Numbered from the stretch's first letter, positions 34,421-43,656 are shown. The stretch: DNA of 64,000 nt from Streptomyces caniferus (GCF_009811555.1 NZ_BLIN01000005.1:3047501-3111500), one strand, 5' to 3'. The notes: a model not told the origin generated them from the sequence alone. Numbers and translations: made by a program.

Positions 34421-35935
34421 CTAGGCGGCCGGGGCCGAGGAGGTCTGCCGCGCAGTCGGTGTCGCGGTGCGGGCTGATCCTGCGGCACGGCGGGCCTGGG
34501 CGGGGCGGCTGCGGAGGCCGCGGTTGGAGGAGCCACTGCGCTTGGGGCGCTCGACGACGGGTGCGGCGATCGTGACCGGGATGCCGGAGGGCGCCTGCGC
34601 GCCGGTGATGCGGCTCAGCTCGGCCTCGCCCGAGCGGACCTGGGTGGTCTGCGGGGTGATGCCCGCGTCGGCCATCAGGCGGTTCATGGTGCGGCGCTGG
34701 TTGGGCAGGACGAGGGTGACGACGCTGCCGGACTCGCCGGCGCGCGCGGTACGTCCGCCGCGGTGCAGGTAGTCCTTGTGGTCGCTGGGCGGGTCGACGT
34801 TGACGACGAGGTCGAGGTTGTCGACGTGGATGCCGCGGGCGGCGACGTTGGTGGCCACCAGGACGGTGACCTGGCCGGTCTTGAACTGGGCCAGGGTGCG
34901 GGTGCGCTGGGGCTGGGACTTGCCGCCGTGCAGGGCCGCGGCGCGGACACCGCTGTTCAGCAGGTGCTTGGTGAGGTTGTCCACGGCGTGCTTGGTGTCC
35001 AGGAACATGATCGACCGGCCTTCGCGGGCGGCGATCTCCGTGGTGGCGGCGTGCTTGTCGGCGCCGTGGACGTGCAGCACGTGGTGCTCCATCGTCGTGA
35101 CCGCGCCCGCCGAAGGGTCGACGGAGTGGACCACGGGGTCGGTCAGGTAGCGCCGGACCAGCAGGTCCACGTTGCGGTCCAGGGTGGCCGAGAACAGCAT
35201 CCGCTGCCCCTCGGGACGGACCTGGTCGAGCAGCGCGGTGACCTGGGGCATGAAGCCCATGTCGGCCATCTGGTCGGCCTCGTCCAGCACGGTGATGCCG
35301 ACCTGGTTCAGCCGGCAGTCACCGCGCTCGATGAGGTCCTTGAGCCGTCCCGGCGTGGCGACGACCACCTCGACCCCGCCGCGCAGTGCGCTGGACTGGC
35401 GGCCGATCGACATTCCGCCGACGACGGTGGCCAGCCGCAGCTTGAGCGACCGGGCGTAGGGGGTGAGGGCATCGGTGACCTGCTGCGCCAGTTCCCGGGT
35501 GGGGACCAGGACCAGTGCCAGCGGCTGGCGGGGCTCGGCGCGCTGTCCGGCGGTACGGGCCAGCAGGGCCAGACCGAAGGCGAGCGTCTTGCCCGATCCC
35601 GTGCGTCCGCGGCCGAGAACGTCGCGTCCGTCCAGCGAGTTCGGCAGCGTGGCGGCCTGGATGGGGAACGGGGCGGACATGCCTTCCGCGCTGAGGGCCG
35701 CCAGCAGCGCCGACGGCATGTCCAGCTCGGCGAAGGTCTCGGCGGGGGGCAGGGCGGGAGTGTGGGTGACGGGCAGGGCGAACTCTCCCTGCAGTGCCGC
35801 GGGACGCCGTCCGGAGCCCCCGGAACGACCCGTGCCCGAGCGGTTCGGCCCACCGGAGCGGTAGCCGCCGCGGCTTGAGCCGGACGAGCCGGCGGAGCGG
35901 GAGTAGCGGTCATTCGTGCGAGCTGTGCGGTTCAT
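34421..35935 (-). CDS. DEAD-box ATP-dependent RNA helicase
   Basis: ATG 35935 (GGAAGG upstream) gives 504 residues. An Arg/Gly/Ser-rich N-terminus precedes the Q-motif and Walker A GRGRTGSGKTLAF, PTRELAQQV, VVATPGRLKDL, VLDEADQMADMGF (the DEAD box), LFSATLD, then helicase C motifs TNVAARGIHVDNLDLVVN and HRGGRTARAGESG. The C-terminal tail is Arg/Ser/Ala-rich, typical of RNA-binding extensions. It is a cytoplasmic RNA unwinding enzyme. Encoded after a cold-shock protein with a ~290-base leader, it is probably cold-inducible. Confidence 0.93.
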   Translation of the reverse strand: MNRTARTNDRYSRSAGSSGSSRGGYRSGGPNRSGTGRSGGSGRRPAALQGEFALPVTHTPALPPAETFAELDMPSALLAALSAEGMSAPFPIQAATLPNSLDGRDVLGRGRTGSGKTLAFGLALLARTAGQRAEPRQPLALVLVPTRELAQQVTDALTPYARSLKLRLATVVGGMSIGRQSSALRGGVEVVVATPGRLKDLIERGDCRLNQVGITVLDEADQMADMGFMPQVTALLDQVRPEGQRMLFSATLDRNVDLLVRRYLTDPVVHSVDPSAGAVTTMEHHVLHVHGADKHAATTEIAAREGRSIMFLDTKHAVDNLTKHLLNSGVRAAALHGGKSQPQRTRTLAQFKTGQVTVLVATNVAARGIHVDNLDLVVNVDPPSDHKDYLHRGGRTARAGESGSVVTLVLPNQRRTMNRLMADAGITPQTTQVRSGEAELSRITGAQAPSGIPVTIAAPVVERPKRSGSSNRGLRSRPAQARRAAGSARTATPTARQTSSAPAA

Positions 35936-36225
35936 GGAGAACCTTCCTCGATGCGGTACGTCGAGGAATTCCCGGCGGCAATGAGCCGCACACAAAGAAT
36001 CGCAAGAACGAACCGATGAAATGGGATGAAACGAAGCGGGGAGGAAGTGTGTCGACCCTGCACGCCGAAGCGGGACCGGCAATCCCGCAAAGAAGAGTGA
36101 AACAGCTGCCGGATCGCATTTCGGACGGCTTGCCGCCGCATGACAGCGGTCGGGGAGTCGAACTGGCCGCCCGCTTGCCGCGTGTGCGGCCATTGCGGGG
36201 AACGCGGGAACCCCGAAAAGCAACG
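35936..36225 (-). other. Long untranslated leader before the RNA helicase gene
   Basis: No gene lies between the csp terminator and the helicase ATG. The ~290 bases are less GC-rich than the coding regions, with an AT-rich patch at 35975-36035. This would be the helicase promoter and 5' UTR; long leaders are common in cold-regulated RNA-helicase mRNAs. Confidence 0.45.
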
Positions 36226-36260
36226 AGCTGGGGCCCGCACCCAAGGTGCGGGCCCCAGCT
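36226..36260 (-). terminator. Terminator of the cold-shock protein gene
   Basis: A 16-bp perfect stem AGCTGGGGCCCGCACC with a three-base loop, 13 bases beyond the csp stop. On the minus strand TTGCTTTTC follows. Confidence 0.9.
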
Positions 36261-36273
36261 ACGGTGCAACGCG

Positions 36274-36477
36274 TCAGGCGGGAACGATGTTCTCGGCCTG
36301 CGGGCCCTTCTGGCCCTGCGTGACGTCGAAGTTCACCTTCTGGCCTTCCTGCAGCTCGCGGAAGCCCTGGGCGGCGATGTTCGAGTAGTGGGCGAAGACG
36401 TCGGCGCCGCCACCATCCTGCTCGATGAAGCCGAAACCCTTTTCCGCGTTGAACCACTTCACGGTGCCAGTAGCCAT
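36274..36477 (-). CDS. Cold-shock protein, CspA family
   Basis: ATG 36477 with the strong site AAGGAGATATGAC gives the standard 67 residues. RNP1-type KGFGFI, RNP2-type VFAHYS, and the start [20 protein letters not shown] to end [16 protein letters not shown] are all canonical. It is a single-strand nucleic-acid chaperone. A terminator follows directly, so most transcripts are probably monocistronic, with the helicase using its own promoter. Confidence 0.96.
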   Translation of the reverse strand: MATGTVKWFNAEKGFGFIEQDGGGADVFAHYSNIAAQGFRELQEGQKVNFDVTQGQKGPQAENIVPA

Positions 36478-37050
36478 GTCATATCTCCTTCGGGGCAGTG
36501 CCGGAGCCCACACCGTGCGAGCTCCGTATCGCTGCGTTGATTGCCCGTCCGGAAATAAACACCGGAAATACGAAAGCGCTCCGCCGTGTACGACGGCGAG
36601 CACGCTTGAAGTCTTGGGAACCACAACTGCAACTGAGATCGACGGTAGCACGGTACTGGCGTCCACACCCGGCGCATGATCCCGACGCTTTCGGGAGCGT
36701 AAAAAACCCCTACCGCACCAGTGGCCATTTCTGTAGTCGCGGCGTGAGATATTCGACATCGGTGCTCGCCCGCATTCGGCCGGAAATACGTCGGCCCCCT
36801 CGGCCGACCGGGCGACAGGACGGAAAACGCTTCCCACAGGCCGACCCACGGGCAGCGCAGCCGGCCCGGCATGCGGCGCTCGGCCACAGGGGCAACCTTC
36901 TTCTGTTGCCGCAGTCGAGGAAAAACTACACCGACAACAGTAGATATCGGCAGTACGCCCGCTTCCTGAGGGCCGTCGGCGAAGACCCGCCGTCCCGTTG
37001 CGCCCCGAAGGCGGCCATCCCACTACTCCCGCTGCCCAGCCGTCGCGACG
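36478..37050. other. Intergenic region with the csp promoter and leader
   Basis: 573 bases without a convincing gene. Base composition drops from the surrounding level, with AT-rich patches at 36550-36580 and 36905-36960. An imperfect hairpin ACGCTTTCGGGAGCGT lies at 36688-36703, followed on the plus strand by AAAAAA. The csp promoter and 5' UTR lie here. Confidence 0.5.
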
Positions 37051-37617
37051 CTATTCGTCTCCGCTCGCGCCCGCGGCACCCACGGCATCGGCTTCCTCGG
37101 CTGCCTCGGCGGCCGCCCGGACGAGGTTCTGTTCCAGGCGTTCCAGGGCGTGCAGGGCCGCGGTGCGCTCGTCGTCGGAGAGGCCCGCTGTCGAGATGCC
37201 CTCGAGCTGGCTCCAGACCTGCTCGACCTGGCGGCGCAGGGCGTGACTGGCCGCTGTCGGCTCGATGAGCGAGGCGCGTTTGTCGGTAGGAGAGGGGCGG
37301 CGGCGGACGAAGCCGGCCTGCTCCAGGCGCCGGACGGTGCGGGTCATGGTGGCGGCGTCGGAGTCCATCAGGCGCACCAGGTCGGTCTGCCGCCGGGGGC
37401 CGAGCTCCCACAGGTGCATCATGACCAGCTCCTGTCCCGGATGCAGGCCGATCCGGCGCAGGAGCTGTCCGGCGAACATGCGGTGCAGGCGGGCCAGGCG
37501 GAAGATCGCGTGACTGACCGGCCCGCCACTGGCCGCGGCCGGCACCGGGACAGCGGCTTCCTGCCCCGTCCCCACGGGCCCCTTCCCTGCGTCCGGCGTG
37601 GACTGCGTCATCTGCAT
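37051..37617 (-). CDS. MarR-family transcriptional regulator
   Basis: ATG 37617 (or ATG 37611) gives ~188 residues. After a low-complexity N-terminus the MarR core runs ~38-175: FRLARLHRMFAGQLLRRIGL, ELVMMHLWELGPRRQTDLVRLM, recognition helix SDAATMTRTVRRLEQAGFV and wing RRRPSPTDKRASLIEPT. It diverges from an ene-reductase and an MDR oxidoreductase, and two tandem operator-like repeats lie between. It therefore probably represses that pair and itself in response to an electrophile or phenolic compound. No redox Cys is conserved in the core. Confidence 0.88.
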   Translation of the reverse strand: MQMTQSTPDAGKGPVGTGQEAAVPVPAAASGGPVSHAIFRLARLHRMFAGQLLRRIGLHPGQELVMMHLWELGPRRQTDLVRLMDSDAATMTRTVRRLEQAGFVRRRPSPTDKRASLIEPTAASHALRRQVEQVWSQLEGISTAGLSDDERTAALHALERLEQNLVRAAAEAAEEADAVGAAGASGDE

Positions 37618-37757
37618 CTCACTTTCCTGTTCGGTCAGCGTAAGCCTACCTTCCGACCCCAGACCCCACGGCGGCCACGCCGATCCCAAGGCGCATACGG
37701 GCAGGCAGCAAGGTGTTGCGTGCTTCGCACGGGAGAGCGGGAAGGGTTTTCTGGCCA

Positions 37758-37799
37758 TTACTTGTTCGGACAGGTGATTTACTTGTTCAGACAGGCAAT
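37758..37799. promoter_or_regulatory. Tandem operator-like repeats between marR and ene-reductase genes
   Basis: Two 21-base units (37758-37778, 37779-37799) differ at only two positions. Each contains the imperfect palindrome ACTTGTTCGGACAGGT (second copy ACTTGTTCAGACAGGC). Spacing of 21 bp places both on the same DNA face. They start 64 bases upstream of the ene-reductase ATG. Confidence 0.75.
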
Positions 37800-37862
37800 C
37801 GCTGGCCCGGGCTCCCCGAGCGCCCGTGCCGCGGCACCTCACATCTCCCGAGGAAGAGGACC

Positions 37863-38933
37863 ATGACCACTGCTTTCGATCCGATCGACCTGGGCGGCAA
37901 GCGCCTGGCGAACCGCCTCGTGATGGCGCCGATGACCCGTAGCCGCGCCCACGGGCCGGGCGCCGAGCCGACCGAGCTGATGGCGACGTACTACGCGCAG
38001 CGCGCCGGTGCGGGGCTGATCGTCACGGAGGGCATCCAGCCTTCGCTGCTCGGCCAGGGTTACCCCGACACCCCGGGCCTGCACACGGCCGGGCAGGTGC
38101 GGGCGTGGCGGACGGTGACCGACGCCGTGCACCGTGCGGGCGGTGCGATCTACGCGCAGCTGATGCACACCGGCCGGATCGGCCACCCCAGCCTGCTGCC
38201 CGACGGACTGGTCCCGGTGGGGCCGTCGGCGGTGACCGCCAAGGGCCAGGTCTTCACCCATGAGGGGCCGAAGGAGTTCGTGGCGCCGAAGGAGCTGACC
38301 GAGGCGGAGATCCGGCAGACCATCGCCGACTTCGCGGACGCGGCCCGCAACGCGGTCGCGGCCGGGTTCGACGGCGTGGAGCTCCACGGCGCCAACGGCT
38401 ATCTGATCCACCAGTTCCTCGCGCCCAACACCAACCACCGCACCGACGCCTGGGGCGGCGGCACCGAGGGCCGCATCCGCTTCGCCGTCGAGGTCACCGA
38501 GGCCGTGACCGAGGCGATCGGCAGCGACCGGGTCGGCCTGCGGATCTCCCCCGGGAACCAGTACAACGACATCTCCGAGGACCACCCGGACGAGGTCTAC
38601 CTCGCCCTGCTGGAGCGGCTCGCCGGCCTGGACCTGGCCTATCTGCACCTGATGGAGGGGCCGCACCGCGACCTGACCCCGCGGCTGCGCAAGGTGTGGC
38701 CGGGCACGTTCGTCCTCAACCCGTTCACCTACCCCGACGTCACCGGTCCCGACGCGCTGGGGCTGATCGAGGACGGCAGCGCGGACATGATCGCCTACGG
38801 CTCGCTGTTCCTGGCCAACCCCGACCTGCCGCGGCGGCTGGCCTCCGGCGGTCCGTTCAACACCGCCGACAAGGCCACCTTCTACGGCGGCGACCACCGC
38901 GGCTACACCGACTACCCCACCCTCTCCGCCTGA
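37863..38933 (+). CDS. Old yellow enzyme family ene-reductase
   Basis: ATG 37863 with GAGGAAGAGG upstream gives 356 residues. The FMN-dependent TIM barrel is complete: NRLVMAPMTRSRA, QLMHTGRIGHP, the substrate-binding pair in VELHGANGYLIHQFLAPNTN (H-x2-N), GRIRFAVEVTEAV and DMIAYGSLFLANPDLPRRL. It belongs to the NemA/OPR-like alkene reductases that reduce activated C=C bonds of enones and nitro compounds with NAD(P)H. Being divergent from MarR and followed by an MDR reductase, it fits an electrophile-detoxification unit. Confidence 0.93.
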   Translation: MTTAFDPIDLGGKRLANRLVMAPMTRSRAHGPGAEPTELMATYYAQRAGAGLIVTEGIQPSLLGQGYPDTPGLHTAGQVRAWRTVTDAVHRAGGAIYAQLMHTGRIGHPSLLPDGLVPVGPSAVTAKGQVFTHEGPKEFVAPKELTEAEIRQTIADFADAARNAVAAGFDGVELHGANGYLIHQFLAPNTNHRTDAWGGGTEGRIRFAVEVTEAVTEAIGSDRVGLRISPGNQYNDISEDHPDEVYLALLERLAGLDLAYLHLMEGPHRDLTPRLRKVWPGTFVLNPFTYPDVTGPDALGLIEDGSADMIAYGSLFLANPDLPRRLASGGPFNTADKATFYGGDHRGYTDYPTLSA

Positions 38934-39017
38934 GCGGCGACCCCGCCGAGGCGGCCGCACGCTGAGCGACAGCGCGTGCGGTTCCCTTCTCCACCCGCCC
39001 CTACCTGGGAGTCTGCG

Positions 39018-39923
39018 ATGTCCCAAGCAATCACCTTCTCCGAGTACGGCGCACCCGAGGTGCTGCGACTGTCGGAGGTCAGCACGCCGGAGCCGGGCCC
39101 GGGCCAGGTCCGGATCCGTGTGCGGGCCGCCTCCGTGAACCCTCTCGACATCAAGATCCGGTCCGGTCTGATGGCCGAGGCCGCCCCGGCCCGCTTCCCC
39201 GTGGTCCCCGGCCTGGACGCGGCCGGTGTCGTCGACGCCGTCGGCGAGGGGGCCGACGCGGCCGTGGGCGACGAGGTGCTCGGTGCCGCGGTCGGCGGCA
39301 GCTACGGCGAATACGCCCTGCTCGACCGGCCGGTGGCCAAGCCGCAGGCCTTGTCGTGGGAGGTCGCCGCCTCGCTCGTCACGGTCGGCGAGACCGCGTC
39401 CCGTGTCCTGCGGCAGCTGGGCGCGAAGGAGGGGCAGACCCTGCTCGTCCACGGCGCCGGGGGCAGCGTGGGCACCGTCGCGGTGCAGCTGGCCGCCGCC
39501 CGCGGGATCACCGTCGTCGGCACGGCCGGTGAGCACGACATCGAGCGCGTCACCGCGCTCGGAGCCACCGCGGTCCGCTACGGCGACGGCTGGGTGGAGC
39601 GGGTGAAGGCCGCGGCTCCCCAGGGAGTCGACGTCGTCTTCGACGCCTCCGGTGCCGGCGTACTCGCCGACTCCGTTGCCCTGACCGGTGACAGCGCACG
39701 TGTCATCACCATCGCCGACATGGCCGCCGCGCAGCACGGCGTCCGCTTCAGCGCCGGCGGCGCCGACCCGGCCGACGACTCGCTTGCGCAGCTGGTGCGC
39801 CTGGCCGCCACCGGCGAGCTCGACGTCCCCGTATGGCGCGCCTATCCGCTCGGTCAGGCCGCCGCCGCACACGGCGACATCGAGGCCCGCCGCAACCGGG
39901 GCAAGGTCGTGCTCCTTCCCTGA
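39018..39923 (+). CDS. Zinc-free MDR oxidoreductase (quinone-reductase-like)
   Basis: ATG 39018 (CTGGGAG upstream) gives 301 residues. The N-terminal GroES-like part (ITFSEYGAPEVLRLSEVSTP, RAASVNPLDIKIRSG) lacks the Cys/His zinc ligands. The Rossmann part has LLVHGAGGSVGTVAVQLAAA and the NADPH end motif RRNRGKVVLLP. It lies 84 bases after the ene-reductase and is presumably co-regulated by MarR, reducing quinones or enones. Confidence 0.9.
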   Translation: MSQAITFSEYGAPEVLRLSEVSTPEPGPGQVRIRVRAASVNPLDIKIRSGLMAEAAPARFPVVPGLDAAGVVDAVGEGADAAVGDEVLGAAVGGSYGEYALLDRPVAKPQALSWEVAASLVTVGETASRVLRQLGAKEGQTLLVHGAGGSVGTVAVQLAAARGITVVGTAGEHDIERVTALGATAVRYGDGWVERVKAAAPQGVDVVFDASGAGVLADSVALTGDSARVITIADMAAAQHGVRFSAGGADPADDSLAQLVRLAATGELDVPVWRAYPLGQAAAAHGDIEARRNRGKVVLLP

Positions 39924-39932
39924 CCCCCTGCC

Positions 39933-39965
39933 GCCGCCTCGCACCGCCGGAGCGGGCGAGGCGGC
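39933..39965 (+). terminator. Hairpin after the MDR gene
   Basis: GCCGCCTCGC / GCGAGGCGGC, 13-base loop, ten bases after the stop. Confidence 0.6.
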
Positions 39966-40138
39966 CGGGCCGCAGTCGACACCCCCGGCCGGCTGCGGCC
40001 CACCCACCCACCGGACGCCCCCTCACCAAGGACGCAGGCCCGCGAGACCCATGGCAGCCCGGCCCGGCCCCGTGCCGCTGACGGCCGACGCGGCACCGAC
40101 TTCCTCGCCCAGCACCGCGCCTGAGCAGCCGCATGCGC

Positions 40139-40169
40139 GGGGCCGCACCGGCTACGGCGGTGCGGCCCC
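40139..40169. terminator. Second hairpin in the convergent spacer
   Basis: A 12-bp perfect stem GGGGCCGCACCG with a seven-base loop. It serves either the MDR gene or the aminotransferase gene coming from the other side; the rest of 39924-40302 shows no gene. Confidence 0.65.
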
Positions 40170-40302
40170 GGGGGTGGTCCCCCTGGCCGACGGCCCCGTT
40201 CCGGCCGGTGTCTTTCCCGGCTGCTCCCTCCGGTCCCTCCGCGCTCACCCGCCCCGCCGTCTCCTCCCGGTGGCCTGCGGCGAGCCGGCCGGCCGCCTCG
40301 TC

Positions 40303-41082
40303 CTACAGCCGCTCGCCGGGCAGGGCCAGGAACGATGCGCGGAGGCCGACGAGGGCGGGGTGATCGGTGGGCAGGTGGAGGTCGTCGAGGGCGCCGATGG
40401 CCCGTACGCCGATGGTGGTGTTGGTGGCGAATGCCGCCTGGATGCCGGGGAGGTGGCCGACGGGGACCGGTGCGACGGTGTGGGCGTGACGTTCCCGGAG
40501 CAGGGCCATGGTGACGCCGGGCAGGACGTCGGCCTCGGGCCGCAGCACGTGGCCGTGGGCGTCGATGAAGCCGATGTTCCAGGTGGGGCCCTCGGAGACC
40601 AGCCGGTCCGGGCCCACGAACAGGGCGTCGTCGAATCCGGCCAGCTGGGCGGCGCGCCGTTGGTGGAGGGCTCCGAAGAGGCCGGTGTGCTTCACCTGTG
40701 CCACATCGCGCTGGTAGCGGACGGTCTTCACGCGCAGCGGGGGCAGGGGCAGCGCACCGGCCGGGCGGTGGGTCACGAGCACATGGGGGTCCTGTGCGTC
40801 GGCCGGGTGCCCGATGTCCAGGCCGGGGTCCAGGACGGTGACCCGCACGACGAAGGCGCCCGGCTCGTCGCCCACCGCCTCGCGCACGTACCGGCGTACG
40901 AGGGCGGGGGCGAGGTCCGCGCCGAACACCGTGCGGCAGTCGCGTACCAGCCGGTCCAGGTGCCGGGACAGGCCCCGCACCCGCTGGTCGTCGACGCGCA
41001 TCGAGGTGAAGTGGCCGTAGTTGGTGAGCGCGAGGGTGCGGAGCGCGTCGGGGTCTGCCGGGTGTCCGTTCAAGAGCGCCAT
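40303..41082 (-). CDS. Class IV aminotransferase (PabC/Ilv-like PLP enzyme)
   Basis: ATG 41082 gives 259 residues. Fold-type IV features are LTNYGHFTSMRVDDQRVRGL, the probable PLP Lys in RDVAQVKHTGLFGALHQR, DDALFVGPDRLVSEGPTWNI (phosphate/substrate region) and ATNTTIGVRAI. It is cytoplasmic. Size and motifs fit aminodeoxychorismate lyase or a D-amino-acid/branched-chain relative; the substrate is not decidable. It is isolated, between convergent MDR and divergent XRE genes. Confidence 0.85.
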   Translation of the reverse strand: MALLNGHPADPDALRTLALTNYGHFTSMRVDDQRVRGLSRHLDRLVRDCRTVFGADLAPALVRRYVREAVGDEPGAFVVRVTVLDPGLDIGHPADAQDPHVLVTHRPAGALPLPPLRVKTVRYQRDVAQVKHTGLFGALHQRRAAQLAGFDDALFVGPDRLVSEGPTWNIGFIDAHGHVLRPEADVLPGVTMALLRERHAHTVAPVPVGHLPGIQAAFATNTTIGVRAIGALDDLHLPTDHPALVGLRASFLALPGERL

Positions 41083-41410
41083 GCGCCTCAGTCTGGCGCC
41101 CTCCCGCGGAGCGTGCACCGTCCGCCCCGTCGGCCGGTTCTCTCCCGCGGCGCGTGCATCGTCCGCCGTGCCGGCCGTAAGCGGGCTGGTGGGCGCTGGG
41201 GGTGAGGGGTTGTGCGCCGTGCGGAGCGGCGGGCGCTGGAGGGGGGCGTGGGGCGCGGATGAGAGCCGGGCGCAAGTGGGGGATGCCTGAAGCCCCCTGG
41301 TGCGCCTGCGCTACTGCGCGCAACGCCCAGGCAGCTACTTGACTTTGGTCATCGCGATTCAGTCCCGCTTGTTGGGTATTGACTGTTCCATCCCGTTCTC
41401 TCTGGATATG

Positions 41411-41427
41411 CCAACGTGAAGCGTTGG
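41411..41427. promoter_or_regulatory. Inverted repeat upstream of the XRE/TPR gene
   Basis: CCAACG-TGAAG-CGTTGG lies 24 bases before the ATG. A possible -35 TTGACT is at 41379 and GATATG at 41405, with wide spacing. The repeat could be an autoregulatory operator. The rest of 41083-41450 shows no gene. Confidence 0.45.
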
Positions 41428-41450
41428 CGGCATGTGCTTGGAGGCGAACC

Positions 41451-42845
41451 ATGGCCGCCCGACCACTCGTCGCGCGTCAGACCAACCAGCGACTGCGGTC
41501 CCTCATCCAGGAAGCCTCGCTGTCCAACTCCGCTCTGGCTCGCCAGGTGAACGTCCTGGGGGAGGCACAGGGCCTGGACCTGCGGTACGACAAGACGTCC
41601 GTGAGCCGGTGGCTGGGCGGTCAGCGGCCGCGCGGCCGGGTTCCCGCCATCATCGCCGAGGCGCTGAGCGGCAAGCTGGGCCGCACGGTCTCGACGGAAG
41701 AGATCGGCATGGCCAACGGCAACAGCGTGACCTGCGGGGTCGGGCTCCACTTCGCGGCGACCGTGGAGGACGCGCTGGAGCAGGTCCGTGAACTATGGCA
41801 TATGGACGCCGAATCCCGGGGGCTTTTGTCCCGTTCCGCCATGACCGCCTCGGCGTTGGTGGAGCCGAGCAGGGACTGGCTGATCAGCTCCCCGGACCCG
41901 CAGGTGGCGCGCAACGGGCGGCTGGGGCCGCGGGTGGGCATGACCGATGTGGAGCTGGTCCGGGCGACCACCCAGGCGCTGGCCGAGCTCGACCACCGGG
42001 TCGGCAGCGGTTATGTGCGGCCGGTGGTGGTCTCGTGCCTCAGCAGCGTGCTGTCCGGGCTGATGGACGGGAGCTACGGCGAGACCACGGGGCGGCAACT
42101 GTTCGCCGCGGCGGCCCGGTTGACGGAGTTCGCCGGGTACACGGCCCTGGACACCGGGCAAGCGGGCCTGGCGCAGCGGTACTACATCCAGGCGTTGCGG
42201 CTCGCGCAGGCCGCGGACGACCGCTGCTACGGCGGTTATGTGCTGGCGGCCGGTCTGAGCCGGCTCGCCGTCGGCGCCGGCTGTTCCAGGGAGGCGGTGC
42301 AGCTCGCACGGGCTGCGCAGGAGGGCACCCGGGGGCGGGCCCCGCTGGCCGCCCAGGCCCTGTTCTACGCGGCCGAGGCCCGCGGCTACGCCATGCTCGG
42401 GGACGCGCGGATGTGCAAAATACTGGCGGACAAGGCCACGGACGCCATGGCGCATGCCGTTCCGGGGGACGGTCCCGAGTGGATCGCGCATTTCGACCGG
42501 GCCTATCTGGCGGACGAACTGGCGCACTGCTACCGGGATCTGAAGCAGCCGCGTCCGGCCGTCCGCCGGGCCGAGGAAGCGCTCGCCCGGCATCCGCGGA
42601 CCCGGGTGCGGCGCCGCGCCATCGATCTGCTGCTCCTCGCCACCGTGTTAGCTCAGGCCGGCGATGTGGAGGAGGCGTGCCGGGCGGGCGTGCAGGCGGT
42701 GGCGTTGCTCAGCCGGCTGAGGTCGGCGCTCGGCGAGCGGTACTTGCAGAGCTTCAGGGACGAGTTGCGGCCGTACGGGGACGCGCAGTCGGTGCGCGAC
42801 TTCGATGCCCTGGTCCAGGAGAGCGGCGTGCGGGTGCCCCGGTGA
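41451..42845 (+). CDS. XRE-type regulator with TPR-like C-terminus (NsdA-like)
   Basis: ATG 41451 with GGAGGCGAACC gives 464 residues. The N-terminal HTH is divergent: RLRSLIQEASLSNSALARQV, then DKTSVSRWLGGQRPRGRVPA. The remaining ~380 residues are helical repeats (LFYAAEARGYAMLGDARMCK, YLADELAHCYRDLKQPRPAV, IDLLLLATVLAQAGDVEEA). This is the build of the Streptomyces NsdA/NsdB-type regulators that affect development and antibiotic production. It is upstream of an RsbW-like gene and the PKS operon, but nothing shows it controls them. Confidence 0.8.
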   Translation: MAARPLVARQTNQRLRSLIQEASLSNSALARQVNVLGEAQGLDLRYDKTSVSRWLGGQRPRGRVPAIIAEALSGKLGRTVSTEEIGMANGNSVTCGVGLHFAATVEDALEQVRELWHMDAESRGLLSRSAMTASALVEPSRDWLISSPDPQVARNGRLGPRVGMTDVELVRATTQALAELDHRVGSGYVRPVVVSCLSSVLSGLMDGSYGETTGRQLFAAAARLTEFAGYTALDTGQAGLAQRYYIQALRLAQAADDRCYGGYVLAAGLSRLAVGAGCSREAVQLARAAQEGTRGRAPLAAQALFYAAEARGYAMLGDARMCKILADKATDAMAHAVPGDGPEWIAHFDRAYLADELAHCYRDLKQPRPAVRRAEEALARHPRTRVRRRAIDLLLLATVLAQAGDVEEACRAGVQAVALLSRLRSALGERYLQSFRDELRPYGDAQSVRDFDALVQESGVRVPR

Positions 42846-43131
42846 CGCGCGTCCGGCGAGAGGACGGGTCGCGGGCGGGAGGCCCGTCGCATGGTGCCGA
42901 CGGCCGGCCGGCTCGTCCGGTCCGCGGGGAGGTGCGGAGCCGGCGCCTGCCCGGCCGTCGGCGGTAGGGAGCCGCCCCGGAAGGGGGCGGTGCAGCGGCG
43001 GGTGAGCACCGGTCGCCGGGTGGCGATCCGGCCGGCCGCTTGGGGTGAGGTCCGGTGCGGGGGTGCGGCGTGGGGGGGCGGCGCGAGGTGGTGCGGTCGG
43101 CCGCCCTCGGGGCCGGTTCTCGGGGTGTGCG

Positions 43132-43656
43132 TTACGGCGCCATGCCGTTCCGCACGCCGGCGGTCAGCGGTATCGCCGCCCATACGGTGCAGCTGCTGTC
43201 GGCCTCGGTCCTGCGGCCCCACCGCGAGGAGCAGTGGGCGACCAGTTCCAGGCCGCGGCCGTGCTCCTGGGTCTGGGCCGGGCGGCGCATCAGGGGAACC
43301 GACGCGGTGCCCCCGCGGTCGTGCACCTCGAGGTGCAGCAAGCCCTCCGACCTCCATATCCGGCACGTGACGCGTCTGCCGGCGGAATACTGAATGGCAT
43401 TGGTGAAGAGTTCCGACAGGACGAGCAACACCGGATAGCGTGTGTCGTCGTCATCGATGCCTTGTCCGTCGAGCCAGGCGCGGACCAGGTTCCGGCAGAC
43501 GGGCACCGCCCGCTTCACGGCCGGCAGACGAAATGCCACACGCTGTGCGGAGCGCCAGCAGTCGGCGGGAATCAAGGCGTTCCTTTCCCGGGGCCAGCTC
43601 GCGATATGCCGGGCGGTCACCATGACTTCGGCCGAATGCGTAGTGGTGGGTAACAT
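43132..43656 (-). CDS. RsbW-like ATP-binding protein
   Basis: ATG 43656 is preceded by AAAGGGG. The 174 residues show an HATPase core: N-box LVLSELFTNAIQYSAGRRVT, G1 VHDRGGTASVPL and G2 EHGRGLELVAHCSS, plus a 40-residue N-terminal extension. DRGG replaces the DxGxG motif. It probably acts as an anti-sigma or protein kinase component. It is not adjacent to a sigma factor. The 286-base gap on its left (42846-43131) and the leader on its right contain no gene. Confidence 0.85.
   Translation of the reverse strand: MLPTTTHSAEVMVTARHIASWPRERNALIPADCWRSAQRVAFRLPAVKRAVPVCRNLVRAWLDGQGIDDDDTRYPVLLVLSELFTNAIQYSAGRRVTCRIWRSEGLLHLEVHDRGGTASVPLMRRPAQTQEHGRGLELVAHCSSRWGRRTEADSSCTVWAAIPLTAGVRNGMAP

Noticed and set aside
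30009..37050. Search for a second copy of the tRNA 3' end as an attachment site of the decayed element.
   Set aside because: No repeat of GTTCGAGTCCTGCCGGGGG was seen in the window, so element boundaries are not called.
36498..37268. A plus-strand frame across the cold-shock gene's upstream region.
   Set aside because: Arg/Pro-rich, runs into the MarR gene on the opposite strand, no ribosome site or domain.
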